A DNA stretch of 64,000 bases from Lachnospiraceae bacterium. Lineage in GTDB: Bacteria; Bacillota; Clostridia; Lachnospirales; Lachnospiraceae. The stretch spans positions 118,829-182,828 of the forward strand of contig JAFQUB010000009.1 of assembly GCA_017408735.1 (NCBI GenBank). Direction: 5' to 3'. This document shows, in pieces, positions 1 to 8,797 of the stretch; the first letter of the stretch is position 1; each line of letters begins with the position of its first letter. Made by a program: the position numbers and the translations under genes. The notes below the pieces were generated by a model that was not told where the DNA came from, made no database searches, and saw only the letters and a list, made by a program, of their open reading frames with translations.

Positions 1-522
1 TAAAATACCAATCATGGCAAGTTTTGCCTTTCCCTCTGCCCGTAACAGATTGTTCAATACAAAGGAAGTGCACATAAACGGGGAGGCAATAAAAATATAA
101 GTGCTATACGTGATTGCATATGGTAAAATCGTGGGCGTAGAGCCAAGCAATTTCATCAGCGGTGCTTTCCACCAGAGTCCCGCAATCATAAAAACAACCC
201 CAAACACCACTGACATTACAATGGCGCTCACCGCATATTCGTCTGCCTGCTCCTGTTTTTCTTCCCCAAGAAAAATGGAAACCTGACTTGCGCCACCCAT
301 TCCAATAGTAAATCCCACTGCCTGAAGCATTGCCATAACAGCCAATACCACACCAATCGCTCCGGATGCACTAGTTCCGATTTTTGACACAAAATAAGTG
401 TCTGCTATATTATAAATAGATGTTACCAGCATACTTAGAATGGTAGGAGCGGACAGTGACAAAATCAACTTCGCTACCGGCTCCCGGGTCATCCTAACAT
501 ACTGTTCATTATGCTCTGTCAA
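1..522 (-). CDS. MATE family multidrug/cation exporter, N-terminal part (C-terminus beyond window)
   Basis: The protein begins with a TTG codon at 522 that is preceded by AGGAGG at 538-533, and it runs off the left window edge after 174 codons. The N-terminus reads MTEHNEQYVRMTREPVAKLI followed by hydrophobic segments and the stretch SAPTILSMLVTSIYNIADTY, which is typical of the first membrane helix of NorM/DinF-like MATE transporters, with a later segment containing GFTIGMGGASQVSIFLGEE. MATE proteins exchange Na+ or H+ for cationic drugs at the cytoplasmic membrane. It lies 71 bp downstream of the Rrf2 gene on the same strand and may be co-transcribed with it. The family call is firm; the substrate is unknown. 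Confidence 0.88.
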   Translation of the reverse strand, partial: MTEHNEQYVRMTREPVAKLILSLSAPTILSMLVTSIYNIADTYFVSKIGTSASGAIGVVLAVMAMLQAVGFTIGMGGASQVSIFLGEEKQEQADEYAVSAIVMSVVFGVVFMIAGLWWKAPLMKLLGSTPTILPYAITYSTYIFIASPFMCTSFVLNNLLRAEGKAKLAMIGIL

Positions 523-593
523 CTTTTATAAACCTCCTATAGCACAATTTCATCTATTATATTTTTAGCGTTTTTTCTTATATTAAACTGGAA

Positions 594-1028
594 TTAAATA
601 GAATAATGATCCGACATATCTGCACCCCAATGCAATAAATCTTCCAATGTAATGTTATCTACCACATCTTTCACCGCCTGATCTATTTTTTCCCACACTT
701 TCAATGTAACACATTGGTCTTTTCTGGGACATGTATTTTCTTCAAATTCCAGACATTCTACCGGTGCCAGACTTCCTTCGGTCAATCTTAAAATCATTCC
801 TACGGTATAGTCTTTTGGTGATTTCATCAATTTATAGCCGCCTTGTGGTCCTCGAACGCTTTTTACATAACCGGCCTTATTCAATACGGCTATAATCTGT
901 TCTAAGTATTTATCTGATATGTTCTGTTTTGCTGAAACTTCCTTTATCGGCACTGGCTTGTTTTCCTGATTTTTTGCCAGCTCTAGCATCATTCTAAGAG
1001 CATATCTTCCTTTGGTTGAAATTTTCAT
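594..1028 (-). CDS. Rrf2/IscR-family transcriptional regulator
   Basis: A 144-residue protein that starts MKISTKGRYALRMMLELA, the canonical Rrf2 opening, so the ATG at 1028 is preferred to a TTG four codons upstream; GGAAGGA lies just before it. An N-terminal winged helix is followed by GPQGGYKL, the Rrf2 wing. Three cysteines in the C-terminal half (spacing C-x7-C-x5-C, within VECLEFEENTCPRKDQC) resemble the cluster-binding loop of IscR-type members, so an Fe-S or redox input is possible. Its likely targets are itself and nearby genes. Which effector it senses cannot be read from the sequence. Confidence 0.9.
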   Translation of the reverse strand: MKISTKGRYALRMMLELAKNQENKPVPIKEVSAKQNISDKYLEQIIAVLNKAGYVKSVRGPQGGYKLMKSPKDYTVGMILRLTEGSLAPVECLEFEENTCPRKDQCVTLKVWEKIDQAVKDVVDNITLEDLLHWGADMSDHYSI

Positions 1029-1069
1029 ATATATTACCAATCCTTCCCAATATTACTTTTAATAATCCA

Positions 1070-1744
1070 CTATTTTTTCTGTAGTAAATCTGTCACCTGA
1101 AACAGAGAATCTAAAATATTGCAACAAATTTCCTTCATTTCCTCGTTTGCCGGCAACATATCCGGTACCATAATCACATCCATTCCGGCTCTGTACGCAG
1201 AACGGATTCCATTATAGGAATCTTCTATCGCATAGCACTTATTGGGAGATACATTTATCTCCTCTGCCGCTGTCAGATAAATATCCGGCTCCGGTTTGCT
1301 TTTCTTTACCATATCACCGCATATAATTTTGTCGAAATAATCTATAATGCCCGCTGCTGTAAGCTGAGATTCCACCACTACTTTTCTGGTAGAAGATGCC
1401 AAAGCAATCTTGTAATGATGTTCTTTCAAAAAAGCCAAAAGTTCTGTCACTCCCGGCTTCAATTCCAAGCCTCCGTTCGCTGCTGTTTCATGAAACAATT
1501 CTGACATTTCGCCTTTGTATTCATCATATGGAAAATCTTCTCCATAACGTTTTAAAAAACGTTCTTTTGTTTCTACAGCATTAATACCAAGGCATTCTCT
1601 ACAGGCCTCTTCTACATTTTTAATTCCATACTTTTCAGCCACCACATTCCAACAGCGAAATACCAATGTTTCGGAATCAAAAATCACTCCATCCATATCA
1701 AATATCACTGCTTCTTTGTCATTTACCGCGTTCACTTTCTTCAC
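1070..1744 (-). CDS. HAD-superfamily phosphatase / beta-phosphoglucomutase-like
   Basis: A 224-residue HAD hydrolase. Motif I is FDMDGVIFDSE near residues 15-25 (first Asp is the nucleophile), motif II is the serine of LASSTR near 116-121, motif III is the lysine of KKSKPEP near 149, and motif IV is the acidic pair around IEDSYNG near 170. The helical cap between motifs I and II is of the C1 type used by phosphoglucomutase-like and sugar-phosphate phosphatases. The chosen start is GTG at 1744, just behind AAAGGCAG that overlaps the stop of the upstream small gene; a second GTG three codons in is possible. Substrate not predictable. Confidence 0.85.
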   Translation of the reverse strand: MKKVNAVNDKEAVIFDMDGVIFDSETLVFRCWNVVAEKYGIKNVEEACRECLGINAVETKERFLKRYGEDFPYDEYKGEMSELFHETAANGGLELKPGVTELLAFLKEHHYKIALASSTRKVVVESQLTAAGIIDYFDKIICGDMVKKSKPEPDIYLTAAEEINVSPNKCYAIEDSYNGIRSAYRAGMDVIMVPDMLPANEEMKEICCNILDSLFQVTDLLQKK

Positions 1745-1753
1745 CTGCCTTTA

Positions 1754-1927
1754 TTACATCTGTTTTCGCACTACACTGTATTCGTCGCCATTTCTGTAAT
1801 AAGCACACTGCTGTGTATTTCCCTGAAGAAACCGAACCATATCGTCTTCATCCAGATTAACTTCACATACATAGCACTCATAATCTTCATCATAGCAAAA
1901 ATTTGCACAATTTTCGCAAACACTCAT
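1754..1927 (-). CDS. Small cysteine-rich DUF6472-like protein
   Basis: A 57-residue protein reading MSVCENCANFCYDED at the N-terminus and ending GDEYSVVRKQM, with GAGGAAAAAAT before the ATG at 1927. It contains six cysteines (CENC, an FC, EC, VC and QC), suggesting a small metal-binding or zinc-ribbon-like fold. It resembles the small DUF6472-type proteins frequent in Lachnospiraceae (recognised from memory). It sits between a hypothetical gene and the HAD gene, all on the same strand with short gaps, so they are probably one operon. Function unknown. Confidence 0.8.
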   Translation of the reverse strand: MSVCENCANFCYDEDYECYVCEVNLDEDDMVRFLQGNTQQCAYYRNGDEYSVVRKQM

Positions 1928-1950
1928 ATTTTTTCCTCGTATCTACTTTC

Positions 1951-2193
1951 TTATCTACGTTTTGGTGGAGTTACATCTTCAATTTTCATTTCATCTTCCA
2001 GTACATCAAATGCTTTTCCCTTTGCCCACGGACTCCCCACATCACATCTTCCGTGATGATACTGGCGTGTAGATGTTCCCGGCGCCACATCATCGGAAAC
2101 CTGAATTTTGATACGTCCATCTCCTTTTAAAGCATACTGATCTATCAAAGCAACTACATTATCAATATCTTCCTGACTTATATTCTGGTTCAT
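1951..2193 (-). CDS. Conserved hypothetical small protein
   Basis: An 80-residue protein starting MNQNISQEDIDNVVALIDQY at the ATG at 2193, supported by AAAGGAGAATAACC directly upstream; a longer reading frame exists but lacks a ribosome site. The middle holds SDDVAPGTSTRQYHHGRCDV, and the tail is acidic and then ends PPKRR. No membrane segment or signal peptide. I recognise it only as a short protein common in Lachnospiraceae near HAD and DUF6472 genes. First gene of the leftward group, transcribed divergently from the FapA-like gene. Confidence 0.7.
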   Translation of the reverse strand: MNQNISQEDIDNVVALIDQYALKGDGRIKIQVSDDVAPGTSTRQYHHGRCDVGSPWAKGKAFDVLEDEMKIEDVTPPKRR

Positions 2194-2349
2194 GGTTATT
2201 CTCCTTTTCACCTTATAATTACTGTCTATTTTAACTCCTCTAACTATTACTTGCAAGAGTTAGGAGATACTTTTTCTACTCTTTTCATAGTTCTTTATCT
2301 GTGTTAAAATGAAACATATAAAATCAAACGCAACAGGAGAGGTGAGAAG

Positions 2350-3921
2350 ATGTCCATTAACTACGAAGATGAACTTTTTAAGACAACTATGAAGGAAGTA
2401 GACGATCGAATTCGCGTTCGTCGCGGAACCGGAAATGATTTTTCAGACAATGATTCGGAGAATTTTTCTTCCGAAAAAACGGAGGTAAAACGTAGTTCTG
2501 AGGCTTCTTCCCCTTTCTCTACCGGACGCCATTCTGATAGAGAAAAACTCAATTGTACTATAGATATTGCAGAGGATGCCATGACTGCTTATCTGATGCT
2601 GTATGGAAAATCCGATGGCGATTATACTTATGAAGAAATACTACAGTATTTGAATGAAAATGGAGTTATATATGGAATTCGGGAAAAAACCATTAAAAAG
2701 ATGATTGAAGAACGGCAGTATTATGAAGAAATCATCATTGCCAGAGGAACGGCTGCTGCCAAAGGAACCGATGGCTACTTTGAATTTCACTTCAATACCA
2801 CACCGGAAACAAAACCTATCGTTCTTCCGGATGGTTCCGTAGATTATAACAAACTTGGAAAAATAGAATTGGCAGAAACCGGCCAGTTATTAGCTACTTA
2901 TCATAATGCTATTCCTGCCACTGATGGAACGGACATTTTCGGAAACACAACTCCCATTGAGGTGGCAAAGGATTTAGCACCTTTAAAGGGTAAGGGCTTT
3001 GTGATTACTCAGGAGGGAAAAGAATATTATGCCGCAACGGAAGGGAAGATTTCCTACTCCGAAAAGGATCACCAGCTTTCTATCACACCAATTTATATTA
3101 TTGAAGGGAATGTAGACAATGCCACCGGAGATATCCATTTTAACGGCGATGTGCTGGTAAAGGGAAATGTTTTTGCCAATACTACAATCCGCGCTACCGG
3201 AAATATTACCGTAAATGGTCATGTGGAAATTGCCAATTTGTACGCCGGTAAAAATGTTATTCTAAAAAACGGCATGCAGGGTTCCGGAACAGGTACTATC
3301 AATGCCAAAGGACAGGTTATGGCAAAATTTCTGGAGCAAACTGTTGTAACTGCCGGAGGCGACGTCAGTGCCAATGCCCTGTTAAACTGCAACATTGAAT
3401 CCGGTGCTGAAATCATTGTTTCCGGCAACCGCGGCAGTATCATTGGCGGCTCTACAAAGGCCGTAGAAAAAATCACTGCCTCTTCTTTAGGAAACAGAGT
3501 TGGCGTAAAAACCAAACTTATTGTGGGATTTGAGAAAGAATTTAAGGAAATTATTGCTTTGTTTGATGAGGAGCTGGCAGATGCCAAAGATAACCTTTTA
3601 GACGCAGAACGCTCCATCGCAAGACTGACCGCTCAGTTGAAAAACAAACCGGAACCGGAACTGGCGGATGCCAAAGCCAAAGCTTTTCGTGATAAAATCA
3701 CTTATCAGGCAAAAGTAAAGGAAATGACCACGAAGCGTGAGGAATTAATTGATATCAGAGAACGCTCCATTGACGGAACGGTGATTATCACCGGAATGGT
3801 GAATGCCGGAACTACGGTAATTATTAATGGTATCCGTGAAACCTTAGAATCCGAACGCAGAAATGTAAATTTCACTGCAAAGGGACGGGAAATGCGAGTA
3901 TATACTAATGATATGAAATAA
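2350..3921 (+). CDS. FapA/DUF342 family polymer-forming protein
   Basis: A 523-residue protein with AGGAGAGGTGAGAAG before the ATG. Residues about 60-175 form the FapA N-terminal region, including the characteristic DGTDIFGN-type turn near 195-202. Residues about 235-385 carry a right-handed beta-helix-like run of short repeats (GDIHFNGDVLVKGNV, IRATGNITVNGHVEIANLYA, KNVILKNG). Residues about 400-470 are a charged coiled coil, followed by a short beta segment. DUF342 proteins are thought to be bactofilin-like polymers, sometimes tied to flagella or cell shape. A strong terminator follows the stop codon, so it is monocistronic. No flagellar genes are in the window, so a flagellar role is not supported here. 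Confidence 0.85.
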   Translation: MSINYEDELFKTTMKEVDDRIRVRRGTGNDFSDNDSENFSSEKTEVKRSSEASSPFSTGRHSDREKLNCTIDIAEDAMTAYLMLYGKSDGDYTYEEILQYLNENGVIYGIREKTIKKMIEERQYYEEIIIARGTAAAKGTDGYFEFHFNTTPETKPIVLPDGSVDYNKLGKIELAETGQLLATYHNAIPATDGTDIFGNTTPIEVAKDLAPLKGKGFVITQEGKEYYAATEGKISYSEKDHQLSITPIYIIEGNVDNATGDIHFNGDVLVKGNVFANTTIRATGNITVNGHVEIANLYAGKNVILKNGMQGSGTGTINAKGQVMAKFLEQTVVTAGGDVSANALLNCNIESGAEIIVSGNRGSIIGGSTKAVEKITASSLGNRVGVKTKLIVGFEKEFKEIIALFDEELADAKDNLLDAERSIARLTAQLKNKPEPELADAKAKAFRDKITYQAKVKEMTTKREELIDIRERSIDGTVIITGMVNAGTTVIINGIRETLESERRNVNFTAKGREMRVYTNDMK

Positions 3922-3924
3922 TAA

Positions 3925-3955
3925 CAGGGTTGCTTACGCAACCCTGAACTTTTTT
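3925..3955 (+). terminator. Intrinsic terminator of the FapA-like gene
   Basis: A perfect 9-bp stem, CAGGGTTGC/GCAACCCTG, with a 4-nt loop spans 3925-3946 and is followed by six T at 3950-3955. It lies between two convergent genes. On the opposite strand there is no T-run after the stem. Confidence 0.9.
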
Positions 3956-3957
3956 AT

Positions 3958-5448
3958 TTATCTCTCCTCTATTAAAGCATAAGTTGCTTCGTCATTTACG
4001 TAATAATATTTCCCAACACTTGGCACATATACCCACTGACTTGGACTAATCTCTAATTCATCCAGATGGTATGCGTTTTGTATGGGTTTCACCCCTATTT
4101 CCGTAATTTTCTCTGCTTTCTGCTCTTTGCAGTCTATCAAGTAGCTTACGTGACCACCATCTTCTCTGCCGGAAATCACTGCGCCTTCTTTCCCCCACTC
4201 TATCTGGGATATGCTGACCGGAGCTGTGATTTTTCCAATTTCTTCCCAAGACTGATTATATAACACTACTTCTGTTGTCATAGTTTTGGGATGTCCGAAC
4301 CGGTCACATTCTTTCACGTAAGAAGCGGCTACTGCAAATACCTTTTCTTCTCCCAACTCCAGTAATTTTACCTCACTGCGATAGCATTTGGAAAAATCCT
4401 TTGTTATGATATATTTTCCCTTTTTATCAGATAGATTGACAGCATAAATACCTTTCTGTGCCAACACATAATAGCTATCTTCCGTCACACATCCGGTGGA
4501 TTTTAATCCGCCATCGCCGAATAAATTTTCATAGCTTTTTCCATGACTCATATAGGTCTTTCCACCCATATAAAACCCTAAATGTAAGCCTCCAAAAACC
4601 CCCTTAAAACGCTGTGCCATATATACGTCTTCTCCCTGATAAGAAAAGGCGTCGGTAAGCATGGTTGTTGTGTCCTTCTTGATTTCTATTTCTTTTAACT
4701 CTTTCGTTTTCAAATCATATCGATACAGACGTGGAAGAAAACCCTGTGGGTCTGCACCAACCACACTACCATATAAGCGTTCCGTGAGATCTTCATTATC
4801 TAATCCATCAAACAAGATATACAAGACACCCTCACTTTGAATTAACTTCGGTGCACGGTTCAAATCCATTCCGCGTTCTTGTAGAAGCAATATGTCTGTG
4901 CTGTTTCCCTGTTCGTCCACACACGCTACATGGTAATTCCACAAATAAGAATTCCCCTTTACCTGCTTTCTGTAAATATAGTATGCCTCACCAGTACTTT
5001 CTCCATAAACAGGCACAATTTCACACCTATGAGCATCGGTTTCTACAATTTCCGCCCACATATCCAACAACAGATTTGCTACTTCTCTGCCTGCCCATAA
5101 TAATCCCACAACACATAGAAATACACATAACATCTTCCATTTTGTATGTTTTTCCACACGTCTTGTCTGGATATTTGCCTGTTGCATGGTTTCATGAAGA
5201 ACATTTTCCACTTCTTCTTTTGCAATCGTTTGTTCCTCGATACGTTTTCCCTGCATCAATTCCAAGGTAGTTACGCCTAACTCCTCTGCAATTTTTTCTA
5301 TCATTGTGATATCCGGTAACGTCTGTCCCCGCTCCCATTTTGAAATTGCTTTGTCCGTTAAATGTAACCTGCTTCCCAATTCCTTCTGGGTTAAATTCTT
5401 TTCTTTCCGTAAGGTACGGATAAATGTTCCAAATGCTTCCTGATTCAT
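3958..5448 (-). CDS. Membrane-anchored XRE-family regulator with large extracytoplasmic domain
   Basis: A 496-residue protein. Residues 8-65 are an XRE/Cro helix-turn-helix (FIRTLRKEKNLTQKELGSRL, then DKAISKWERG). A charged linker follows, then one membrane helix at about 104-128 (KMLCVFLCVVGLLWAG). The remaining ~365 residues are rich in aromatic and beta-forming residues with repeated YRY, YYI and YVL patterns, suggesting a propeller-like or DUF5050-type outer domain. The layout is that of a one-component transmembrane regulator that senses an outside signal and binds DNA inside. GGGAGGAGAATACAT precedes the ATG. Targets unknown; no partner gene is adjacent, and the TTGACA-like promoter at 5478-5506 probably drives it alone. 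Confidence 0.8.
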   Translation of the reverse strand: MNQEAFGTFIRTLRKEKNLTQKELGSRLHLTDKAISKWERGQTLPDITMIEKIAEELGVTTLELMQGKRIEEQTIAKEEVENVLHETMQQANIQTRRVEKHTKWKMLCVFLCVVGLLWAGREVANLLLDMWAEIVETDAHRCEIVPVYGESTGEAYYIYRKQVKGNSYLWNYHVACVDEQGNSTDILLLQERGMDLNRAPKLIQSEGVLYILFDGLDNEDLTERLYGSVVGADPQGFLPRLYRYDLKTKELKEIEIKKDTTTMLTDAFSYQGEDVYMAQRFKGVFGGLHLGFYMGGKTYMSHGKSYENLFGDGGLKSTGCVTEDSYYVLAQKGIYAVNLSDKKGKYIITKDFSKCYRSEVKLLELGEEKVFAVAASYVKECDRFGHPKTMTTEVVLYNQSWEEIGKITAPVSISQIEWGKEGAVISGREDGGHVSYLIDCKEQKAEKITEIGVKPIQNAYHLDELEISPSQWVYVPSVGKYYYVNDEATYALIEER

Positions 5449-5477
5449 ATGTATTCTCCTCCCATCTTTTCCTCAAA

Positions 5478-5506
5478 AGTATAGCTAAAACCTTATATTT
5501 TGTCAC
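5478..5506 (-). promoter_or_regulatory. Sigma-A promoter of the membrane XRE gene
   Basis: On the minus strand, GTGACA (5506-5501) is separated by 17 nt from TATACT (5483-5478), about 30 bp upstream of the start codon. Confidence 0.6.
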
Positions 5507-5552
5507 TCTCCGGGCAGGAGAATCCCCGTAAAATCAGCATTTTCAGATTTTT

Positions 5553-6701
5553 TTAATTCCAAATGCAGTAAAGAAGATTTTCTAACGAATATTCCTCCTG
5601 GTAACCTATCATAACTTCCATCTCCTCTAAATTCGGGTCAGAATGTTCCATTTCACGAGCAAACCGATGCACCAAATCCACTTGTCCACCAAAGTCCATT
5701 TTCTTACCATTGCTTATCCACAAAGCAATATCCATTTCCTGAATTAACAGTGTATTTACCACTGCGAATCGCACCTTGTCATAAGCATTTTCATCATATA
5801 CTGCACCGCCGAAATATCCAAACAGGAAATACACCAGTATCTGGGTATATTGATATTCCTGTGCTTTATAATAGTTTCGAAACTCCTGTCTGCTTTTCTG
5901 ATAAGCTTCTTCGCCCTCTTTGTATAAAAGCTCCTCATATGCTTTCAGACGCTTCGTCCAGTTTTCATCTAATACTTCTAATTCATATAAATTTTTATAA
6001 ATCTGTTTCTTTGCTTCATAGCTTTCTACCGGGCAGCCGGAGTATTCTGCAAACTTCTTTTCAGCTTGTCTTTGGAAGTTTTCTTGTCTGTAGCGTTCCA
6101 ACAAATCATCAATTTCATAAAGCTTTCCTTTGGAAATTCTTGTCTGAATATCGTGACTCACTGCAACCAGAAAGGACATTCGATATTCTAAAGACATTTG
6201 GGCATTCTGTACCACTTCCATCAAAAAATCACGAATTTCCTGTAATTTGGTAAACAGGAAAAAATTAAATTCTTCGTATTCTTCCTCTTTTGTTTCCTGA
6301 AAGGAGGTGAGAAACTTCGTTTTTTTCTTGCGTCCCAAGATAATCCTTGCCACCTCCGGACAAGATAAAGATAAGGATACTTCCCGTAAATTTTCAAATT
6401 CTTCTATATGTCTTGGATATCTTTTACAGGTTTTGCAAAGCATATCCTTTCCCACTTCACTGTAAATATCACATAGATTTTGCTCATTTAAAAAAGCACA
6501 GCATTTGTCTGTCTGTTCAAAGGATTGCTCCTTCCAGTTAATCGAATTATGCAAGCGGTTTCCAAAGCTTCCTTTGCAATTTCTATATTTTTCTAGCGTT
6601 TTATCATCGATGGCAATGCCCCAGCCAGCGCAACAGGTATTTTCACATTTCTCAGCAATACATTGAAACTTTTTATAATACTCAGGGTAAGTGTATTCCA
6701 T
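5553..6701 (-). CDS. FliB-like lysine-N-methylase
   Basis: A 382-residue cysteine-rich protein. The start at 6701 (MEYTYPEYYKKFQCIAEKC) is chosen because AAGGAG lies 5-8 nt upstream. The N-terminus has C-x4-C-x3-CC followed by AGWGIAID, and a second cluster reads CCAFL...CDIYSEVGKDMLC...C...YPR, the signature of flagellin lysine-N-methylases (FliB family), which transfer methyl groups from SAM to lysine side chains. The C-terminal part is helical. No flagellin is present in the window. It begins 20 bp after the stop of the Ter-island HAD gene on the same strand, with no terminator between, so it is likely the last gene of the Ter operon, and a non-flagellin substrate is conceivable. Confidence 0.82.
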   Translation of the reverse strand: MEYTYPEYYKKFQCIAEKCENTCCAGWGIAIDDKTLEKYRNCKGSFGNRLHNSINWKEQSFEQTDKCCAFLNEQNLCDIYSEVGKDMLCKTCKRYPRHIEEFENLREVSLSLSCPEVARIILGRKKKTKFLTSFQETKEEEYEEFNFFLFTKLQEIRDFLMEVVQNAQMSLEYRMSFLVAVSHDIQTRISKGKLYEIDDLLERYRQENFQRQAEKKFAEYSGCPVESYEAKKQIYKNLYELEVLDENWTKRLKAYEELLYKEGEEAYQKSRQEFRNYYKAQEYQYTQILVYFLFGYFGGAVYDENAYDKVRFAVVNTLLIQEMDIALWISNGKKMDFGGQVDLVHRFAREMEHSDPNLEEMEVMIGYQEEYSLENLLYCIWN

Positions 6702-6721
6702 AATTTTCTCCTTATCCAACC

Positions 6722-7474
6722 TTAAATATTAAGATTCAAAACTCTTTGCAACATTTCATCAGAAAATCCTTTTTCGTCCAGTTTTGTAATACTGTTCTTT
6801 TCCGGCAATTCCAAACTTTTCGGACAAAAGGCGGTATCTGCCGCCAACAGCATTGGCACATCAAAGCTACTGTCACCGGCAGAAACAAAATGGTTTTCTT
6901 CTCCCACATAATCACGAAAACGTTTTAAGGCAGTGCCTTTATCCAGTATTTTGGGGAAAATATAGACCTTCACTCCCACAGAGCTGATATATACGGTTTC
7001 TTCGTCTAATTCTTCCTTCAAACGCTGTATGGTTTCTTCCACATTGTCACTTTTGGTAAACACGCACATTTCATCCACTTTTCTAATTTCAAAGCAAACG
7101 TTTTTGTCTTTTTTCAATAGTTGAATGCCTTTTTCCATTTCTTCTTCAGAAGAACGAATCATCTCTTTCGAATCCTTAAGCCATGCTTCGTTGATTTTAT
7201 TGTCTTCCAACAAAATTCCGCCATTTGCTACCAATGCGTATTTTATTTTCACTTGACTGCCAAAGTTAATTCTTTTGTATTGTTCTAAGGAACGGGTAGT
7301 TAGCGGAACCAGTTCCATTTTCTTTGTAACTTCCTGCAATAACTCATAAGAAACTTTGCTCATATAAGAAAGTTCTTTGCCTTCTTTGGTTTCTACCAAT
7401 ATCTTTTCATCGCCAATATCACGTCGATAGGAATATATCAGCGTATTATCTAAATCCGAACAAAAATAAATCAT
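6722..7474 (-). CDS. HAD-family hydrolase of the Ter gene cluster
   Basis: A 250-residue Cof/sucrose-phosphatase-type HAD protein. Motif I is CSDLDNTLIYS near the N-terminus, motif II is LTTRS near residues 57-61, and motif IV is AGDSSFDVPML near 197-207, with a C2-type cap between. The ATG at 7474 is favoured by AAAGGAACTAAC and because it places the nucleophile at the normal distance from the N-terminus. HAD phosphatases of this kind are recurrent partners in Ter gene clusters, alongside the CitE-like, PRTase and StiP genes found in this window, where they are thought to act on a phosphorylated small molecule. Substrate unknown. Confidence 0.82.
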   Translation of the reverse strand: MIYFCSDLDNTLIYSYRRDIGDEKILVETKEGKELSYMSKVSYELLQEVTKKMELVPLTTRSLEQYKRINFGSQVKIKYALVANGGILLEDNKINEAWLKDSKEMIRSSEEEMEKGIQLLKKDKNVCFEIRKVDEMCVFTKSDNVEETIQRLKEELDEETVYISSVGVKVYIFPKILDKGTALKRFRDYVGEENHFVSAGDSSFDVPMLLAADTAFCPKSLELPEKNSITKLDEKGFSDEMLQRVLNLNI

Positions 7475-7541
7475 GTTAGTTCCTTTCTTACCTACAAGAC
7501 CTGCCACTGGCAACTCCTTACGGATGCACTGCAACCCAAAG

Positions 7542-7575
7542 GATGGGCAGCCACATTATTTTGCGACTGCCCATC
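7542..7575. other. Intercistronic hairpin between TerD and HAD genes
   Basis: GATGGGCAG (7542-7550) and CTGCCCATC (7567-7575) form a perfect 9-bp stem. The T-rich side is on the plus strand, which has no gene to terminate; on the gene strand the stem is followed only by CTTTGGG. It could trim or partly terminate the Ter mRNA before the HAD gene. Confidence 0.55.
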
Positions 7576-7593
7576 TTTCTTTATGTCTGTTGC

Positions 7594-8187
7594 TTATAAA
7601 TACATTTTAATCAATTCGCCAAGTCCCGGATCTGTAGTTCCCTGACCGATGGCATTGAATTTCCATTCATTATCTCTGCGATATACTTCACCGAAAATCA
7701 TAGAAGTCATGCCATTGTAATTTTCTGTTAAATTGTATCTGCAAAGTTCCTGATTGTTTCTTGCATCTACTACACGACAAAATGCATTTTCAATCATACC
7801 GAAGTGCTGATGTCTTGCCACTGCCTGATAAATATTTACTACAATCACAATGCGGTCGTACTGACTTGGTACAGTTGCCAAATCAACCACAATCTGTTCG
7901 TCATCGCCATCACCGGCACCAGTTAAGTTATCTCCCATATGCTGTACGGAACCACTTTTATGTCTTAAGTTTCCAAAGAATACCACATCTTCCTTTGGTG
8001 CTACTAATTTTCCGTTACTTAACATAATTACGGAAGCATCACAGTCAATCGCCTGCTGTGCTTTGAAGGAAAACAACCCCTTAGAACGTTTTGCTTCATC
8101 CCATCCAAGACCTACTACAATTTTATTCAGTCCTGCGTTGTCTTTTGTTAAACTTACTTTTTGTCCTTTTTGTAAACTTACTGCCAT
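7594..8187 (-). CDS. TerD-family protein, divergent copy (third in operon)
   Basis: A 197-residue TerD-domain protein starting [20 protein letters not shown]. It keeps the second calcium-type motif [15 protein letters not shown] and the ending [10 protein letters not shown], but the first acidic loop, FDLDAAAF in its neighbours, is replaced by the sequence QAIDCDASVIML, and the C-terminus differs (TTDPGLGELIKMYL). TerD proteins are soluble calcium-binding beta-sandwich proteins linked to tellurite, phage and envelope stress resistance. Probably a specialised paralogue within the three-copy array; equivalent to one of the YceC/D/E set of Bacillus. Confidence 0.92.
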   Translation of the reverse strand: MAVSLQKGQKVSLTKDNAGLNKIVVGLGWDEAKRSKGLFSFKAQQAIDCDASVIMLSNGKLVAPKEDVVFFGNLRHKSGSVQHMGDNLTGAGDGDDEQIVVDLATVPSQYDRIVIVVNIYQAVARHQHFGMIENAFCRVVDARNNQELCRYNLTENYNGMTSMIFGEVYRRDNEWKFNAIGQGTTDPGLGELIKMYL

Positions 8188-8205
8188 GATTTTCTCTCCC
8201 TCATA

Positions 8206-8787
8206 TTAATCTACATCTACGCCATAGCTGTTGCAAAGTGCCGCAAGACCACCCTGATAACCGCTGCCGATAGCGTTAAATTTCCATTCATTGTTATGTT
8301 TGTATAACTCGCCAAACACTGCTGCTGTTTCAATAGAGAAATCTTCTCCCAAATCATAACGAAGCATTTCTTCATTCTTTGCTTCATCAACAATTCTTAC
8401 AAACGCATTATTTACCTGACCAAAATTCTGTCTTCTATTTTCTGCTTCGTAAATAGTTACTGTAAATACAATTTTTTGAATATCTGCCGGTACTTTCGAT
8501 AAATCGATTCGGATAATTTCATCATCACCTTCTCCTGCACCGGTACGGTTGTCACCCTGATGCTCTACTGCACCGCTTGGATGTTTTAAATTTCCAAAGA
8601 AAATAAAATCTTCCTGTTTTGTAACTTTTCCATTTTCTCCTACAAGAAAAGCTGCGGAGTCCAAATCAAAATCTCCGCCTGTATCAAACTGGTTAATATC
8701 CCAGCCAATACCAACAATAATTTTTGCCAAACCTGCATTATCTTTTGTCAGACTTACTTTCTGACCTTTCTGTAAACAAACGCCCAT
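8206..8787 (-). CDS. TerD-family protein (second in operon)
   Basis: A 193-residue TerD-domain protein with both acidic loops intact: [18 protein letters not shown] near residues 37-54 and [19 protein letters not shown] near 79-97. It ends [19 protein letters not shown]. It is clearly a tandem duplicate of the next TerD gene (shared [16 protein letters not shown] and [12 protein letters not shown] segments). The gaps to its neighbours are 18 and 10 bp, so all three are one transcript. Such proteins bind Ca2+ and are believed to assemble with TelA and YceG-like partners near the membrane. Confidence 0.95.
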   Translation of the reverse strand: MGVCLQKGQKVSLTKDNAGLAKIIVGIGWDINQFDTGGDFDLDSAAFLVGENGKVTKQEDFIFFGNLKHPSGAVEHQGDNRTGAGEGDDEIIRIDLSKVPADIQKIVFTVTIYEAENRRQNFGQVNNAFVRIVDEAKNEEMLRYDLGEDFSIETAAVFGELYKHNNEWKFNAIGSGYQGGLAALCNSYGVDVD

Positions 8788-8797
8788 TTTGTCCTCC

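Noticed and set aside
2234..2265. Imperfect hairpin CTCCTCTAACT/AGTTAGGAG between the divergent genes
   Set aside because: Pairing has a bulge and no T-run; not convincing as terminator or operator.
4851..5270. Plus-strand frame opposite the XRE regulator
   Set aside because: No ribosome site and antisense-type composition; the minus-strand gene has clear domains.
5750..6253. Long plus-strand frame opposite the FliB-like gene
   Set aside because: Composition (His, Leu, Phe, Ser rich) is that of an antisense shadow; no ribosome site or family motif.
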